Source of the DNA: Myotis daubentonii
Lineage: Eukaryota; Chordata; Mammalia; Chiroptera; Vespertilionidae
Length of the DNA stretch: 64,000 bases
NCBI RefSeq assembly: GCF_963259705.1
Contig: NC_081849.1
Coordinates: 62,950,410-63,014,409 of the forward strand
Direction: 5' to 3'
Shown: positions 31,232-42,940 of the stretch, piece by piece
Position numbering within the stretch: position 1 is the stretch's first letter
Layout of the letters: every line of letters starts with the position of its first letter
Program-made: the position numbers and the translations under genes
Notes under the pieces: generated by a model
Database searches by the model: none
Told to the model about the DNA's origin: nothing
Seen by the model: the letters and a program-made list of their open reading frames with translations, nothing else

Positions 31232-31447
31232 TATTGTTTTGTTAATCCACCAAATTTTAGAGAGTGGTAGGGAGGGGGAGAGACAGAGAGAAACATCAAG
31301 GTGAGAAAGACACATCTTATGAACACATGTTACACTAAGGGATTGATTGCCTCCCGCACACACCCCAAAGGTACATGCCCTTGACAGGAATCAAACCTGG
31401 GACCCTTCAGTCTGCTCTACCCACTGAGCCAAACTGGTCAGGGCAGG
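31232..31447 (-). mobile_element. VES SINE in L1
   Basis: Antisense VES ending AGCCAAACTGGTCAGGGCAG. Flanked by AAATAACAAGTT (31220) and AAATAACAAATT (31448). Confidence 0.92.
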
Positions 31448-31727
31448 AAATAACAAATTATAAAGAAAAGTGGAACCTTCAGGTGAGGGATGATAAATGG
31501 GCAGCCAGAGTTCAAAACAGTTTGGCAGTATTTTTAAAAAGTTAAATACAGAATTATCACATGATCCAACAATTTCACTCCTAAGTATAGACCCAAAAGA
31601 ATTTAAAACAGGTATTCAAACAAAAACTTGTACAAGAATGTTCATAGCAATGCTATTCACAACAGCCAAAGGCAGACACAAACCAGATGAACATCAACTG
31701 GTGAATGGATAAACTTCGTATGGTATA

Positions 31728-32080
31728 TGCTCTGGTCTGAAAGTTTGTGTCCCCCCCAAAATTCATATGTTGAAATCCTAATGCCCAAGGTGATGCTATT
31801 AGGAGGTGAGGGGGGCCCATGGTGAGGTGAGTAGGTCGGGAGAGAAGAACCCTCATGAATGGAACTACTGCCCTTCTAAAAGAGACCACACGAGTTCCCC
31901 AGCCCCTTCCCCCGTGTGAGGACACAGTGACACATCTGCAGCCTGAAGAAGACCCTCTGACCCTGCTGGCACCCTCACCTTGACGCTCCAGCCTCCAGAG
32001 CTGTGAGAAATAGATCTCTGCTGCTTACAAGCCACCCAGCCTGTGGCATTTTGTTGCAGCAGCCGGAAGAGACCAAGACA
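31728..32080 (+). mobile_element. MaLR-type solo LTR (MLT1-like) in L1
   Basis: TTCATATGTTGAAATCCTAA, CCGTGTGAGGACACAGTGAC, CCAGAGCTGTGAGAAATAGA and GGCATTTTGTTGCAGCAGCC are in the order of MLT1 LTRs. No internal retroviral sequence remains. Confidence 0.75.
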
Positions 32081-32639
32081 GCATGTCCATACAATGGAAT
32101 GTTACTCAGGAATTAAAAGGCATGAAGTCCTGAATCATGCTATAACATGGATGAACCTTGAAAATGTTACACTTAGGTGAAAGAAGCTAGAAACAAAAGA
32201 CCATGTACTGTAAGCGTCTGTTTATAGAGACTATCCAGAGTGGTCAAATCCACGGAGACAGAGGGCCACTCGTGGTCGCCAGGGGCTGGGGGTTGGGGAA
32301 TGGGATGTGACTAGTGTATCCTCTGGGCCTTCCTTTCAGGGTGATTACAATGTTCTGGAACCAGATGATGGTGGTAGTTGCACAACATTGTGAATGCAGT
32401 AAATGTCACTGAATTACATACTTAAAAATCGTTTAAAGGTGAATTTTACGTCATGTGCATTTTACTACAATTTTAAAAAATCTTTTTTTGGGGGGGGGGT
32501 GCATGATGGGAAATATGTTCCACCACAGGTTTGTGGGGATGTCATCTTAAAAAAACTATTACAAGACAAAAACCAAGGGGGAAAGCAGAATTTTCCCATA
32601 TCACCTCTTAGTATGTTAGTAATTAAAACAATCATCATT

Positions 32640-32820
32640 TGATGGCTTCCCACACCTATTGTCTCATTTAATCATTCTGGCGGGAGAGCATTACCTCTAT
32701 TTTACAGAGGAAAAAACTAAAAACTGGAGTTTCTGACAAGTTGGGTAAGTTGCTTGATCACGCAGGAGGTAAGAGACTAAGTCCGGTCAGATCCCAGGCC
32801 TTTAACGCTGGTGCTGGAAA
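32640..32820 (+). repeat. MIR SINE
   Basis: ATTGTCTCATTTAATCATTC, TATTTTACAGAGGAAAAAAC and GGGTAAGTTGCTTGATCACG in MIR order. Confidence 0.8.
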
Positions 32821-32916
32821 TCAGCATCCTGAGAGCCAGGTAGGCGATGACAGCTTCTGCACCCTCTCTGGGGTCCAAGAGAACTGAGGAGCTGGACTAG
32901 AAAAACTCGGATAGAG

Positions 32917-33220
32917 CTCAGCCGGTGTGGCTCAGAGGGTGAGTGTCGACCTATGAACCAGGAGGCCATAGTTCAATTCCTGGTCAGGGCACGTTCCCGG
33001 GGTTGCAGGCTCCATCCCCAATGTGGGGCATGCAGGAGGCAGCCGGTCAACGATCCGCTCTCATCACTGATGTTTCTATCTCTCTCTCTCCCTTCCTCTC
33101 TCTGAAATCAATAAAAACATACAAAAATATTTTTTAAAAAGAAGAAAAAAGCTGTGCATTTACACAATGCAATGATACTCAGCTGTAAAAAAAAAAGAAA
33201 AAGAAAAAGGAGGAAGAAAA
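32917..33220 (+). mobile_element. VES SINE joined to an L1 3' scrap (chimeric retroinsertion)
   Basis: A VES (to about 33143, ending ...AATATTTTTTAAAAAG) is followed by about 75 bp including ATTTACACAATGCAATGATA and CTCAGCTGTAAAA, which resembles the end of L1 ORF2, and an A/G-rich tail. AAAAACTCGGATAGAG at 32901-32916 is repeated as AAAAACTCGGAGAGAG at 33221-33236, so both parts entered together. Confidence 0.75.
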
Positions 33221-33236
33221 AAAAACTCGGAGAGAG

Positions 33237-33728
33237 TGTGCATCATCACCCCGATTTGAAGAGGCAGCAACATCCCATTCCTTTCCACGCACAGCACCAA
33301 CCTTCAAGACAGCAAGTCTGTGGTGGGGAAGGGGGTCGATCAGGACCGAGACAGGGACACCCTTAGAGTGTTAACTGGGCTGCCACCTGCCACCCCTGCA
33401 ACGTTTTTTGGGGGTGAACCACTGCCTTCATCCACAGCCCCGAGTTAAGGGTGATTAACGAGTTTGGTTTGGGCTTCAGAAGGCCAGGCTTTTATTTGAC
33501 AAACTAGTTTCAAATAAATTCTACAACTTTGCCAAGCATATTAACAATGAAAAACAATTTCTATCTAATCCATTCAGTTCTTAGTGTTCACATAGTATAT
33601 TTTAAAAAAAGAGTGTTATATAATTGTCCAGGAACCAGCTAGGTATTGTATCATACTTTTGGTTAATTATTAAATATTCCAATCTCTGCCTTTCACTAAC
33701 ACTTAGTTCTTAAAAAACAAAAAACATT
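33237..33728. other. Unique sequence, nothing recognised
   Basis: No repeat or exon recognised. Confidence 0.55.
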
Positions 33729-33947
33729 GCCCTAACCAGTTTGGCTCAGTGGATAGAGCATCAGCCTGCGGACTCTGGGGTCCCAGGTTCAATTCCGGTC
33801 AAGGGCATGTACCTTGGTTGCGGGCACATCCCCAGTGGGGAGTGTGCAGGAGGCAGCTGATCAGTGTTTTTCTCTTATCGATGTTTCTAACTCTCTATCC
33901 CTCTCCCTTCCTCTCTGTAAAAAATCAATAAAATATATTTTAAAAAA
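33729..33947 (+). mobile_element. VES SINE
   Basis: GCCCTAACCAGTTTGGCTCA head, GGTTCAATTCCGGTCAAGGG, AATCAATAAAATATATTTT tail. Appears little diverged. Confidence 0.95.
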
Positions 33948-34741
33948 TGCTAAAGCTGTAAATTAAAACCAAGACAATGAAGGCAAAGAAACTCTCAGAA
34001 AATACAATTAAGGTATCTGTAGCTATAGAGCTCAATTCCCATGTCGCGTTCACAGAAAATACCCCCCAAATCTGTGTTCATTACGCACTGTATCCAAAAA
34101 TGGACCAGGCTCTTCATAAAGTAGCTTTTCTTATGGGGCATGACTGTGCCTGAAGTTAGAGGCAATGCAAGCTAGTTAACAAAGGCCACGGTAAAAAATG
34201 TTATGAGTGTGTATTAACAATGGTGTTGGCTGTTGCTGTTTGAGAAAGGTAAGAAAAGAAACTGATGGGAACCCCAAATTATGAGACAAGGGAGCAGCCA
34301 TTACTGTGACAACTGATTCCCCAGTGGTATAGGGATACCAACAACATTTTTCTGTGTTTGTATTTTTTTTAAGGCTGAGATTCTGACAGTAAGTATGGAG
34401 GTGGCGTGTGACATGTGAAGAAGGAAAAGAAAGAGCTCTTGGGCAACAAAAATGAGAGTCACAGGAATTCTGAAACAGAAATCAGAAGCACCCTGACCCT
34501 GTGGTAGAGACCACAGATGAAAGGGGACATCTTGATCTTTGAACTCTGCCAAATTTCACTTCTCAGCCGCTGCCAAGGCCCAAGTGTCCTCCTTTAAATG
34601 GGAACTTAGTGTTGAGGCGTCTGAAGAACAATGTCGGGGACCACCCCCACCCGGGCCCCTTTTTTTCCTTCTGGGAAAGGAAAGGGTGGGAATCCACAGC
34701 CCCCCCACCACCACCCCCCGCCACCCCACCCCCCCGCACCA

Positions 34742-34742
<1 letters not shown>
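33948..34742. other. Unique sequence, nothing recognised
   Basis: No repeat ends or exon signals seen until the C-rich tract before the CA repeat. Confidence 0.55.

Positions 34743-34785
<43 letters not shown>
34743..34785. repeat. (CA)n microsatellite
   Basis: About 21 CA units preceded by a C-rich CCACC tract from about 34698. ORFs through it on both strands are compositional. Confidence 0.97.
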
Positions 34786-34788
<3 letters not shown>

Positions 34789-35905
34789 GTTCTGGGAGAG
34801 TCTGGAATTATTGCCTAGGAAGAGAGATCTGTTTCGTTCCCAGAACCTTCCTGCCTAGCCTCATCAGATATTCTGTTAAAATTTCCAAGGATGGCTTAAA
34901 GGACAAAAGAAGTCAAATTCTGGGCAAAGGATTTGCTTAAAATGGCAGAATAAAGAATGAAGGCGGCGGCGGCCCTAATGGTACAGCCCACGTGGCATGA
35001 GGCAGCTCCTGCTTCCCACCCAGAGAACCGCGGGAAGACCTGGATGGGAGTCCCCAAACGAAGGGCCTGGGCGAGGGGAGTCACACAGAAGCCTGACGTC
35101 TCCCACTCCACCTAGCGGACTTCCTGGGCTGACCTAGGGAAATGGGGAAGAGAAAGCCCTGAAGGGAGGCAGATACTGTCCAGGGGCCAGGCCGCCAGCT
35201 CAGGGGTGTTTGAGATAATGAGCTGGGCGCAAATGAGGAGCCTTGAGTGATGTCACCCCTCCCCATGGCCCTTCCATGGAAAACCTCTCACTCAAGGGGC
35301 TTATTGGTTTGAACAATTGTTCCCCTGCTCATCACGGTGAACAATTTAAGGACAAACATTTATGTCCCCCTTTATTTTTTACTGAGGCATATAGTAAAGT
35401 GAACAAACCTTAGGGGCACAGACAGCTCTATGCAATTTTACATTTGCAAATACTGACGCCGCCACCCCCCAGATCAAGAAATGGAGCATTTGCTGCCTCC
35501 CCAGGTCCCTGGCCAGTGATCTGACTGGTAGGGGCCAGACCTCCTTAAGCCTCTCTGGCAAGTACTTGTTCACATGCCCCAGACTGGAGCCGGGACGTCC
35601 CCACGCCTACAGGAGCAGGCTGCACCTTTTGCCTTACACAGGTGTCTGATGTGGAACAGATATTGTCTGGACCTGCTTTCATTTCAACAAACTACCTGGC
35701 AGCCAAATCCAACAGGTGAGTAAAGCCCGAAGCACTTAGGCCAAATCCAAAGGGCCCTGCTTGTGCCCCTGGGGTGAGCCGGGCCTCTACCTCCATTGCA
35801 GCTCGGGAAGCTGATGGGTCAGGCCCAGGTGAAAACGGTGTTCCAGCTACAAGTCCTCGGGCATAAGACATGCGAACCTATGCCGCCCTGGGGCTTCCGT
35901 TAGGC
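34786..35905. other. GC-richer unique sequence with clustered motifs
   Basis: Includes GGCGGCGGCGGCC near 34963, a CRE-like TGATGTCA at about 35249, and SOX-type motifs at 35311-35345. It is not a CpG island by eye and no exon was identified. Confidence 0.4.
35311..35322. promoter_or_regulatory. Palindromic SOX/CAATTG-type motif
   Basis: GAACAATTGTTC is a perfect 12-bp palindrome containing two opposed ACAAT cores; another GAACAATT lies at 35339. Function is inference only. Confidence 0.35.
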
Positions 35906-36091
35906 CCTAATGCCTGTGGGTCAGGATCCCTGAAAATACATCCTGCATATCAGATATTTACATTACGATTCATAACAGTAGCAAAATTACAGTTATGAAG
36001 TAGCAACGGAAATAATTTTATGGTTGGGGGTCACCACAACATGAGGCACTGTATTAAAGGGTCGCGGCATTAGGAAGGTTGAGAACCACTG
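35906..36091. mobile_element. Non-autonomous hAT (URR1-like), internally deleted
   Basis: Left end decayed (CCTAATGCCTGTGGGTC), right end TTGAGAACCACTG; 8-bp duplication CGTTAGGC/CGTTAGGG (7 of 8). Shares the deletion seen at 29084. Confidence 0.85.
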
Positions 36092-36329
36092 CGTTAGGGA
36101 GAAGAGAACTCTGGTTTCTACCAAGAATGGCAAAGAATAAATGACCAAGGCACTGCCAAGCATTTGGGCAACAAAGCTGATTTTGAGATTTATTTTAGAA
36201 ATTTTCACTTAGAAAAGGATGCACAGTTTGGGAAATGATGCAAAGGAGACGTACATACCACATCTGTGCCTCACAAGGAACCAGGCTTCAGTCTGAATTG
36301 GTGCTCCCTAACTATAAATTCTGCGCATC

Positions 36330-36465
36330 TTGACGCAAGTATTAACCTCTCTGACTGTCAATGCTTTATGTAGGAAATGAGGAGCTGTGAGGATGGAATG
36401 AGAAAATGAAGATAAAGTGTCTGGCTTGAACAGAACAGACACTCAACGGATGTTATTTCCATTTA
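36330..36465 (+). repeat. MIR-like fragment
   Basis: TATGTAGGAAATGAGGAGCT and AAAGTGTCTGGCTTGAACAG...ACACTCAACGGATGTTATT resemble the 3' half of MIR. Confidence 0.55.
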
Positions 36466-38689
36466 GTTCTTTCCTGGCCTCCCAAATGGGGCATATGCAG
36501 CAAAGTTAAGAGCCTACCCTTCTCTTACAAGGGAAACTATAGAAGGACCCCATAGGATTTTAAAGTATTTTTGCCTTTCAGCATATTAACATTTCCCCAA
36601 ATCCGTAACACAACTGCGAACAGATATTTAAATAATCCAAGTTGCATGCTTACTTTGGAACAAGACAGAAATGCTGAGCTATAAAAGCCACATTATTCAT
36701 CACTAGTGGCTATCCAAAAAAGCAATTTAATATTAACTAGTAGATTTGAAACAGTGGCATATGACACAGCTATTTATTAATCCATCAGGCCTAGGTGTCT
36801 ACACTCACACACTTGGTCATGTTTCATTTGAGAAACTGGTTTTGCTTCCATCCTTGGAAACAACGGAAACAACTCACATGAAGACCAGATGGCATATAGA
36901 CCTAGTTAATATACATTTTCTCAGTAAAATACATAAATTATGCCCTGAATTAACACCAAAAAATGAAAAATGTATAGTGGAACATCCATTTCTGATCTTT
37001 TGGTCTTCTTTGGTAAAAGAAAATTATCCTAATCCCGGATATGCTTCTTTTTTTTTTTCTTTTTTAAGAAATGTTGCTCTCTGAAATACCTTGATTTCCA
37101 AAACGTTGTATGATCACAAGTAGGGCTTTGGTTATTTGGTTGTAAGTTCTGCAGAAGATCAGAGATTTCAAGAAATGGGTTCTAGTCACAATGCCTTCAA
37201 AGGGCTGAGCCTGGACCTCTGTGTGAATTGTGGCTGATCTGCCTTAACCATCGGGACTACTGGCCCGACCCTGAAATGCTTTCTGACTGTGCCTGGGGGA
37301 TGAATACTGAGACTTAGAGTCAAAGACATCGCCACCCCCACTGTCCCATGGGCAAGGAATCCCTCCAGAAATCCTCTTAGTCTTCTGGGAAGACAGGGGT
37401 CAAGAGGCCTGAAGACTCGGATGCATACTCTCACACTGAAACCGAATATCCATTCCCGCGCCCCCATCACCACCACACAGAAGGTGCTTTATGCCCTTTG
37501 CAACCCCCTTCTTCAGAGAAGGACAGTGCTGCTCAGAGCCCGATCCAGCAACAGAAACGCACATGGAGACAGATGTGAAGTGTGGCCGTTTCCATAAGAC
37601 AAAAGGTTTGATGGTGGTGCTAGGCTGTAGGCGTGTGCTGGAACCATTTATTTACCATCACTGAGTAAACAGAACAAAGAGCACAAAAATACTAGTCAGC
37701 ATTGCACAGGATCCTGGAACCTAAGTGTAAATTCTAGCCCCAGCTTCGTACCCAACGCAAGAATTCTTCCTGTAACACAGCAAGATGACCATGCTCGACC
37801 ACATCCCACAAAAGAAGTTTCATTTTTTTGTTAAAAAAAGAAATATCCCAGATGGTCTTTCATTTAGAGTTGACTTTTGCCTCACTATCATTTCCATACC
37901 CTCGTCCTAGATCTGCCCCATCACTATGGGGGACAAGATTAATCTTTTTTCCCACCATAATCTTCATGGAACTCCCGCCATCCTTACCTCCCACCCAGCC
38001 AACCGCTTCTTCTCCAGACCAAACAGCCACTTTTTCCTTAGTTGTTTCTTATGTGAGAGGGATCCAGAGCCCGTGTGATCACAGGCGTCCAACTCTGATT
38101 ACACTTCAACTCGTCTGTGCGTCCCTAAAAACGGTGCCCAGGTCTAAGGATAAGCTTCTGGGGTGGCTGCCTGAGTGGGAAAGAAGGGAGCAACCACCTC
38201 TCCTGCCTTAGATACACTGCGGCCATTAGCACTGTGGCCACTAGCACTGCGTCAGTGCGCCTTAGCTCTGGGACTCCCACCTCTTTCCAGTGCTCACTGT
38301 TCTCCAGGGCTCTGCTGTAGTAGGAACTGTGGGGAAGCTGGGCTTTCTTCTCTTCTCTCCCTCACTTCCTTTAGCTGAAATTCAGGATGTAACTATTGTT
38401 ATTATTATCATCATCATTATTATCTCATTAATTTTGGCCCATTTTCCCAGGCAGTCAAGATATTTCTAGGGACCAACTGTCGTTGGATGTATTTGACCCA
38501 CTTGCTCTTTGTTGCAGCATCCAGACTGCGTAGGCATGGGAACTCTGTCCTCACCCAAGGGAATCTTATGTCAGTGTGTTCATTAATTAGCATTTCTGGT
38601 CCAAATTTGCCAACCCACTGTAAACCCCCATAACTGTGTGGTCATAGCTAATTCCTCAGTGTCCAGGTCCACCTTTTCTTCATACGGGT
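36466..38689. other. Unique sequence, nothing recognised
   Basis: Possible gene-regulatory DNA upstream of the start exon; no exon or repeat could be supported. ORFs up to 127 codons show no family features. Confidence 0.5.
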
Positions 38690-38815
38690 CTCCTGGGCCC
38701 TTAATTAAAATGCAGCTTTTGGAAGCTCCACTTTAGATCAACTGACTCAGAATATCTAGGGATGGGCCCGATAATCTGCATATTTAACACACTCCCCCAA
38801 GTGGTTTTTGGCAAT
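38690..38815 (+). repeat. MER5-like fragment
   Basis: ACTGACTCAGAATATCTAGG and GATGGGCCCGATAATCTGCA fit the MER5 body. Confidence 0.6.
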
Positions 38816-38859
38816 AAATACATATATATCAACAACTAAATCTAAAAATAAAAATAAAT

Positions 38860-39185
38860 AAACAAACAGAACACAAACAGTTTCATAGATACAGAGAACA
38901 TTTTGACGGTTGCCAGATGGGAGGAGGGGTTGGGAGGATGGGTAAAAAAGCGGAAGGGATTTGGAAGTACAAATTAGTAGTTATAGTATAGTTATGGGGT
39001 GCAAAGTACAGCATAGGGAATACAGTCAATAATATTCTAACAACTATGTACGGTGTCAGATGGGTATGAGATTTTTCAGGATGATCACTTAGTAAGTTTT
39101 GGAATGTCTAATCACTGAGGTATACACCTGAACTAATATAAATAATGTATGTCAACTGTAATTGAAAAATTAAAAAATGACTTTT
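38860..39185 (+). mobile_element. L1 3'UTR fragment
   Basis: GTTGCCAGATGGGAGGAGGG, AGTACAGCATAGGGAATACA and GTCAATAATATTCTAACAAC followed by an A-rich end. A similar piece lies at 39745. Confidence 0.8.
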
Positions 39186-39744
39186 AAAAAATCTATATTC
39201 TTATCACCCAACCTGTTTCCTATCCCTTCACCTGTCTTGGGTTTTAATTTTCTCTTCTCCGTTTAATCAATTCTTTTCCGTTAGTTCTTTAGAAAAGAGA
39301 TGGAAAACAAGTAGAATTTGAATAATTCTTTTGACTCCTGATGTTTGTGAAGAGAAAGTTTCCCCACTCCAAAGCTTATCTTTTTTTAAATCCTGGGGTT
39401 CAGAGCTGGAAGAATTTGTTTTCTATTCTTCCATGCGCAGAACACCAATCCACTGTGGACCCCATGAGGGGGTCTCTACTTTCCCTCGCCATTCGCTTTA
39501 ATCACCGTACACTCCCTACCCAGTCCATGTTCCATAAACAGCTTCCAGGGTCTCTTCTCTGCTCTAAATTCCCACTAGTCAGAGAATTAAGTTAAAAATC
39601 CTAAGCTCTTCACAACAGTTACACTGGACTGGCTTTGCACTCGAGCACTATCTGCCACAGCCTGGGAATGACCAAGCTTCTGAGTTCTTTCCTCGTCTGA
39701 AAAGAGGGGCAGAGGAAAGTGGGCAGTTTTGGGGAAGTCTGGCT
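39186..39744. other. Unique sequence, nothing recognised
   Basis: No feature seen between the two L1 3'UTR pieces. Confidence 0.55.
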
Positions 39745-40080
39745 GAAACGATGCATGTAAAACTTGAAGAGCACGCAAAGGTACAGAGAACAAGCAGATG
39801 GTTGTCAATGGCAGGGGGATAGGGGACAGGGAGGAAAAGGTGAAGGGATTAAGAAGTACAATTGGCAGTTACAAAACAGTCGTGGAAATGTAAAGTACAG
39901 CGCAGAGAATACAGTCAATAATATTGTAATAACTATGGATGGTGTTGGGTGGGTACTAGACTTATTGGGTGGATCACTTTGCAAATTACGTAAATGTTTA
40001 ACCACTATGCTATCTGTATACCTGAAACTAATATAAAGTAATATTGAATGTAAACTGTAATTTAAAAAATTTTAATAATG
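39745..40080 (+). mobile_element. L1 3'UTR fragment, second copy
   Basis: Same order of blocks as 38860-39185 (GTACAGAGAACAAGCAGATG, AGTACAGCGCAGAGAATACA, AATAATATTGTAATAACTAT), ending in an A/T-rich tail. Confidence 0.8.
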
Positions 40081-42544
40081 CTTGTAAAACTCAACACAGT
40101 ACTCGGCAGCCATCCCTTAATTATATGTTATCTGTTATTCCTCAAACCTGGTCTCCAAAAGCTCACACATCCACACCTATGTTCTGAGCTCTCCTGCAGG
40201 TACACTGCTCTGGCTAGTCCTGGCTAGTCCTTCCGTGTGGAGTACCCTCCTAACCCGGTTTCTCGCTCCACCTGTGGAAATTCCCACCACCCTCCAAACA
40301 GCACTTCCTGTGTCACCTTTGCCATGAAACCTTTTCTGAAAACGCCCACCCCCAGTTTTATTTTCCCTCTGAAGCCCTGCTTTGGTTTTGCTCTCTGAAA
40401 GTAAGCCCTGCGCTTCCTGCATTCTGACTCACTCTTTAGACCCTGACCACTAGGTGTTACGTCCACATCTCAGGGGCTGCATTTTACTCATCTTCACATC
40501 CTGTGGTAAAGTAACTTACAAAGGCTGGTAACAATAATTGTTAGCCAGACTGAAAAGCCTTCATTAATCTGAGTTAACAGGAAAAACATTCTTTGTGTGA
40601 GCACATTTCTATATTTCATAGGAGCCCTTCTCCTTTCCTGTTTACGGGAATCATCTGGGGTCGTGTTTCAGAGCATTTTAGCTCTCCTTTCCTTTTGAAA
40701 TCTCCTTACCATTTTATCTTAGGCCACAAGAGAGTTCATTTCTTTCTCTTGTCTGAACTGTTGAAATGTTTCTAGAATACATGGCTTCTTTAGGGATTTC
40801 ATCTCCTGGCTCTTATCATTTTATATAACTGGCCAATGTTTCTTTGTTTCTTTTCAGAGATGTCTCCTTATATCATTTTCTCAGTCTTCTTAAGAATCAA
40901 ATGATCAGCAGGAAAGTCAAGAGTTTAGCTAAAGTTAGCAGAATGAAACTTCCAGTGGGCTTTTCCAGCACATTTGGCATCCATTCTAGAGTTATCGTCT
41001 CTGGGGAGAAAGCATCATTTATAACCTCTTCCTGGCAATCCATAATATTGGTCCTACTTTCCTAGCAACCTTACCTAGCAATTCACCTTTAGGGTCCAGA
41101 TTTCTACAGGCCTGCTTCTTTAAAGCAAAATATTCCCTCTGGAATCATGTTTTAATCCTGAGAACCACCCTTACCTACTGGGTGAGATGAATCAGGTGAT
41201 CCTATCTCTGTCCAAGTTTTAAGGTTTCAGGTTTACTCTGCTTAGTCCTCAGAGCCGCACAATGGCAAACAGCAACAGGTATTATAACCACCAAGATCCC
41301 CAAGGTTGTGATGTTTGTCTTTATGAATTACTGAAGTCCTCCTTCACTGTTATTGGTCTTATTTTTGCTATGCTTAGTGTTCCCCATCCAATCAAGCTGT
41401 AATGTTATTTTTTCCTTCCCATCAAAGTTCAGCTGAATGCTCTGAATCAGGTTAGCAAATCTCTTTACAAACATACTTGCCCTCAAAGATGTCAAGAACC
41501 TACTCCACAAACCAAACCCTGTTTGCAAGCACTATCTGTGCTACAGTTATTTGTGCACTTTCCTTAGCCTCTTCCAATCCCTGGGAAGGTAGAAACAACA
41601 CATCCCCCCACTCCCCCTCCAGTCCTTCAGCTTCCTATCATGACTTTACAGGACTAGGGATACATTTGAGGTTTCTTGTGACTGTATTTTTACCCAAACC
41701 AATGAACAGAGGTAAAAAGCGGTAGATCTGGAATTTGGGCAAGTTATTATCATGCCTTGGCTTGTTATTTATCAATAACCATTCTCCCTTTCCTTTCTAT
41801 TTTCAAGTTCTAGGAGTATATTATCCTCTCCAGAAATAACCCCATATTCTTCAATAGGCCTAATGGCAGAGATGCATTCCTCAGGTCATTGTCACCTTCT
41901 CCAGGGGGACAGCCTCCTCCGTCTTATACTTCACACACACACACACACACACTCACTTCGTGATCCCAAGAGCCACTCTAAAGCAGGATGACTGAATGTT
42001 CCGATTGGAGAGGGATGGGACTACAAGTCAATGACAAACCCTCCACTCTCAAATGATAAAGTCAGAAATGGGCTGAGTTTCCTCTTCCTTCTACAGTTCA
42101 GCCACTCTTACTTGTCCTCCCATGTCTCACGAGGAAGAAACACTATGGATAAATGTGGGCTAATAAAGGAAACCATAGTGCAAAGACAAGGGGACAAAGG
42201 AGAACCGGCATGCTGATGAAAAGTCAACTCAGTGCAGACCTATAAAGTACTTACTATGCGTCCATAGCTATGCCAACCCTTAAGGAATGGAACTAAATGG
42301 CAGATGCTTAATCCACGGAGGAAATTACTCTGATCAAGGAGAGAAGATGTCCATAATGAACAAGAACTCAGCTCAGGGTGGAAAATCTTGTAGGTGTTGT
42401 GGACAGTCAGAGGGAAGAGCTCAGTGAGGCTGGAGCTGTGAGTGGAAGTCTGAAAGAGGTGGCCTGTGGGGAGACTTACAGGTGTGGGTAGGACTTGAGT
42501 AGGTAGACAGGAATATGGAGGGTGGGGTGGGTACCCACGCAATA
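40081..42544. other. Unique sequence, one short AC repeat
   Basis: Contains (AC)n at 41932-41951. No exon or transposon recognised. Confidence 0.5.
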
Positions 42545-42940
42545 TTTCACAAGCCTGGCTGCAGGCCAGGATCATTCTGGGGAGCTTCTTAAAAATACCA
42601 AAGGCTGGGACTACTCTATACCATGCATCCAGACCAGGGGTGGGCAAACTTTTTGACTCAAGGGCCACAGTGGGTTCTTAAACTGGACCGGAGGGCTGGA
42701 ACAAAAGCATGGATGGAGTGTTTGTGTGAACTAATATAAATTCAAAGTAAACATCATTGCATAAAAGGGTACAGTCTTTTTTTTTTTTTTTTTTTTTTTT
42801 TTTAGTTTTATTCATTTCAAACAGGCCGGCCGTAGTTTGCCCACGGCTGATCCAGACCCTCTGGGATGAGGCCTGGCAAAGGCATTTTGCAAGCTCCCCA
42901 GGTGATTCTGAGACACAGTGAGGGTGAAGAACCATTGCCC
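42545..42940 (+). repeat. MER5-like hAT-Charlie split by a younger hAT
   Basis: Left part GCCTGGCTGCAGGCCAGGAT...GGAGCTTCTTAAAAATAC; right part CCCCAGGTGATTCTGAGACA...GAAGAACCATTG. The inner hAT is flanked by an 8-bp duplication of the host. Confidence 0.8.
42635..42849. mobile_element. Non-autonomous hAT element (MITE), copy 2
   Basis: CAGGGGTGGGCAAACT to GTTTGCCCACGGCTG with perfect ATCCAGAC on both sides. A T25 run lies inside (42778-42803), expanded relative to the copy at 214. Confidence 0.95.

Larger units (their letters stand above)
30920..32475 (+). mobile_element. L1 3' part, broken by three later insertions
   Basis: Host L1 pieces (about 30920-30994, 31198-31231, 31448-31727, 32081-32475) read continuously: CACTTCATACCCACTAGGGT, ATTATCACATGATCCAACAA, AAGAATGTTCATAGCAATGC, then TACAATGGAATGTTACTCAG and a 3'UTR. 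It is an old L1 with no intact ORF. A Helitron, an antisense VES and a MaLR-type LTR sit between the pieces. Confidence 0.85.

Noticed and set aside
34556..34940. ORFs across the CA repeat (and similar ones at 14708-14983 and 60032-60340)
   Set aside because: Compositional: runs of His-Thr or Cys-Val come from CA/TG microsatellites.
34950..35230. Possible first untranslated OSBPL6 exon or promoter
   Set aside because: GC-richer with GGCGGCGGCGG, but no CpG island by eye, no convincing donor with support, and no homology that I can recall.
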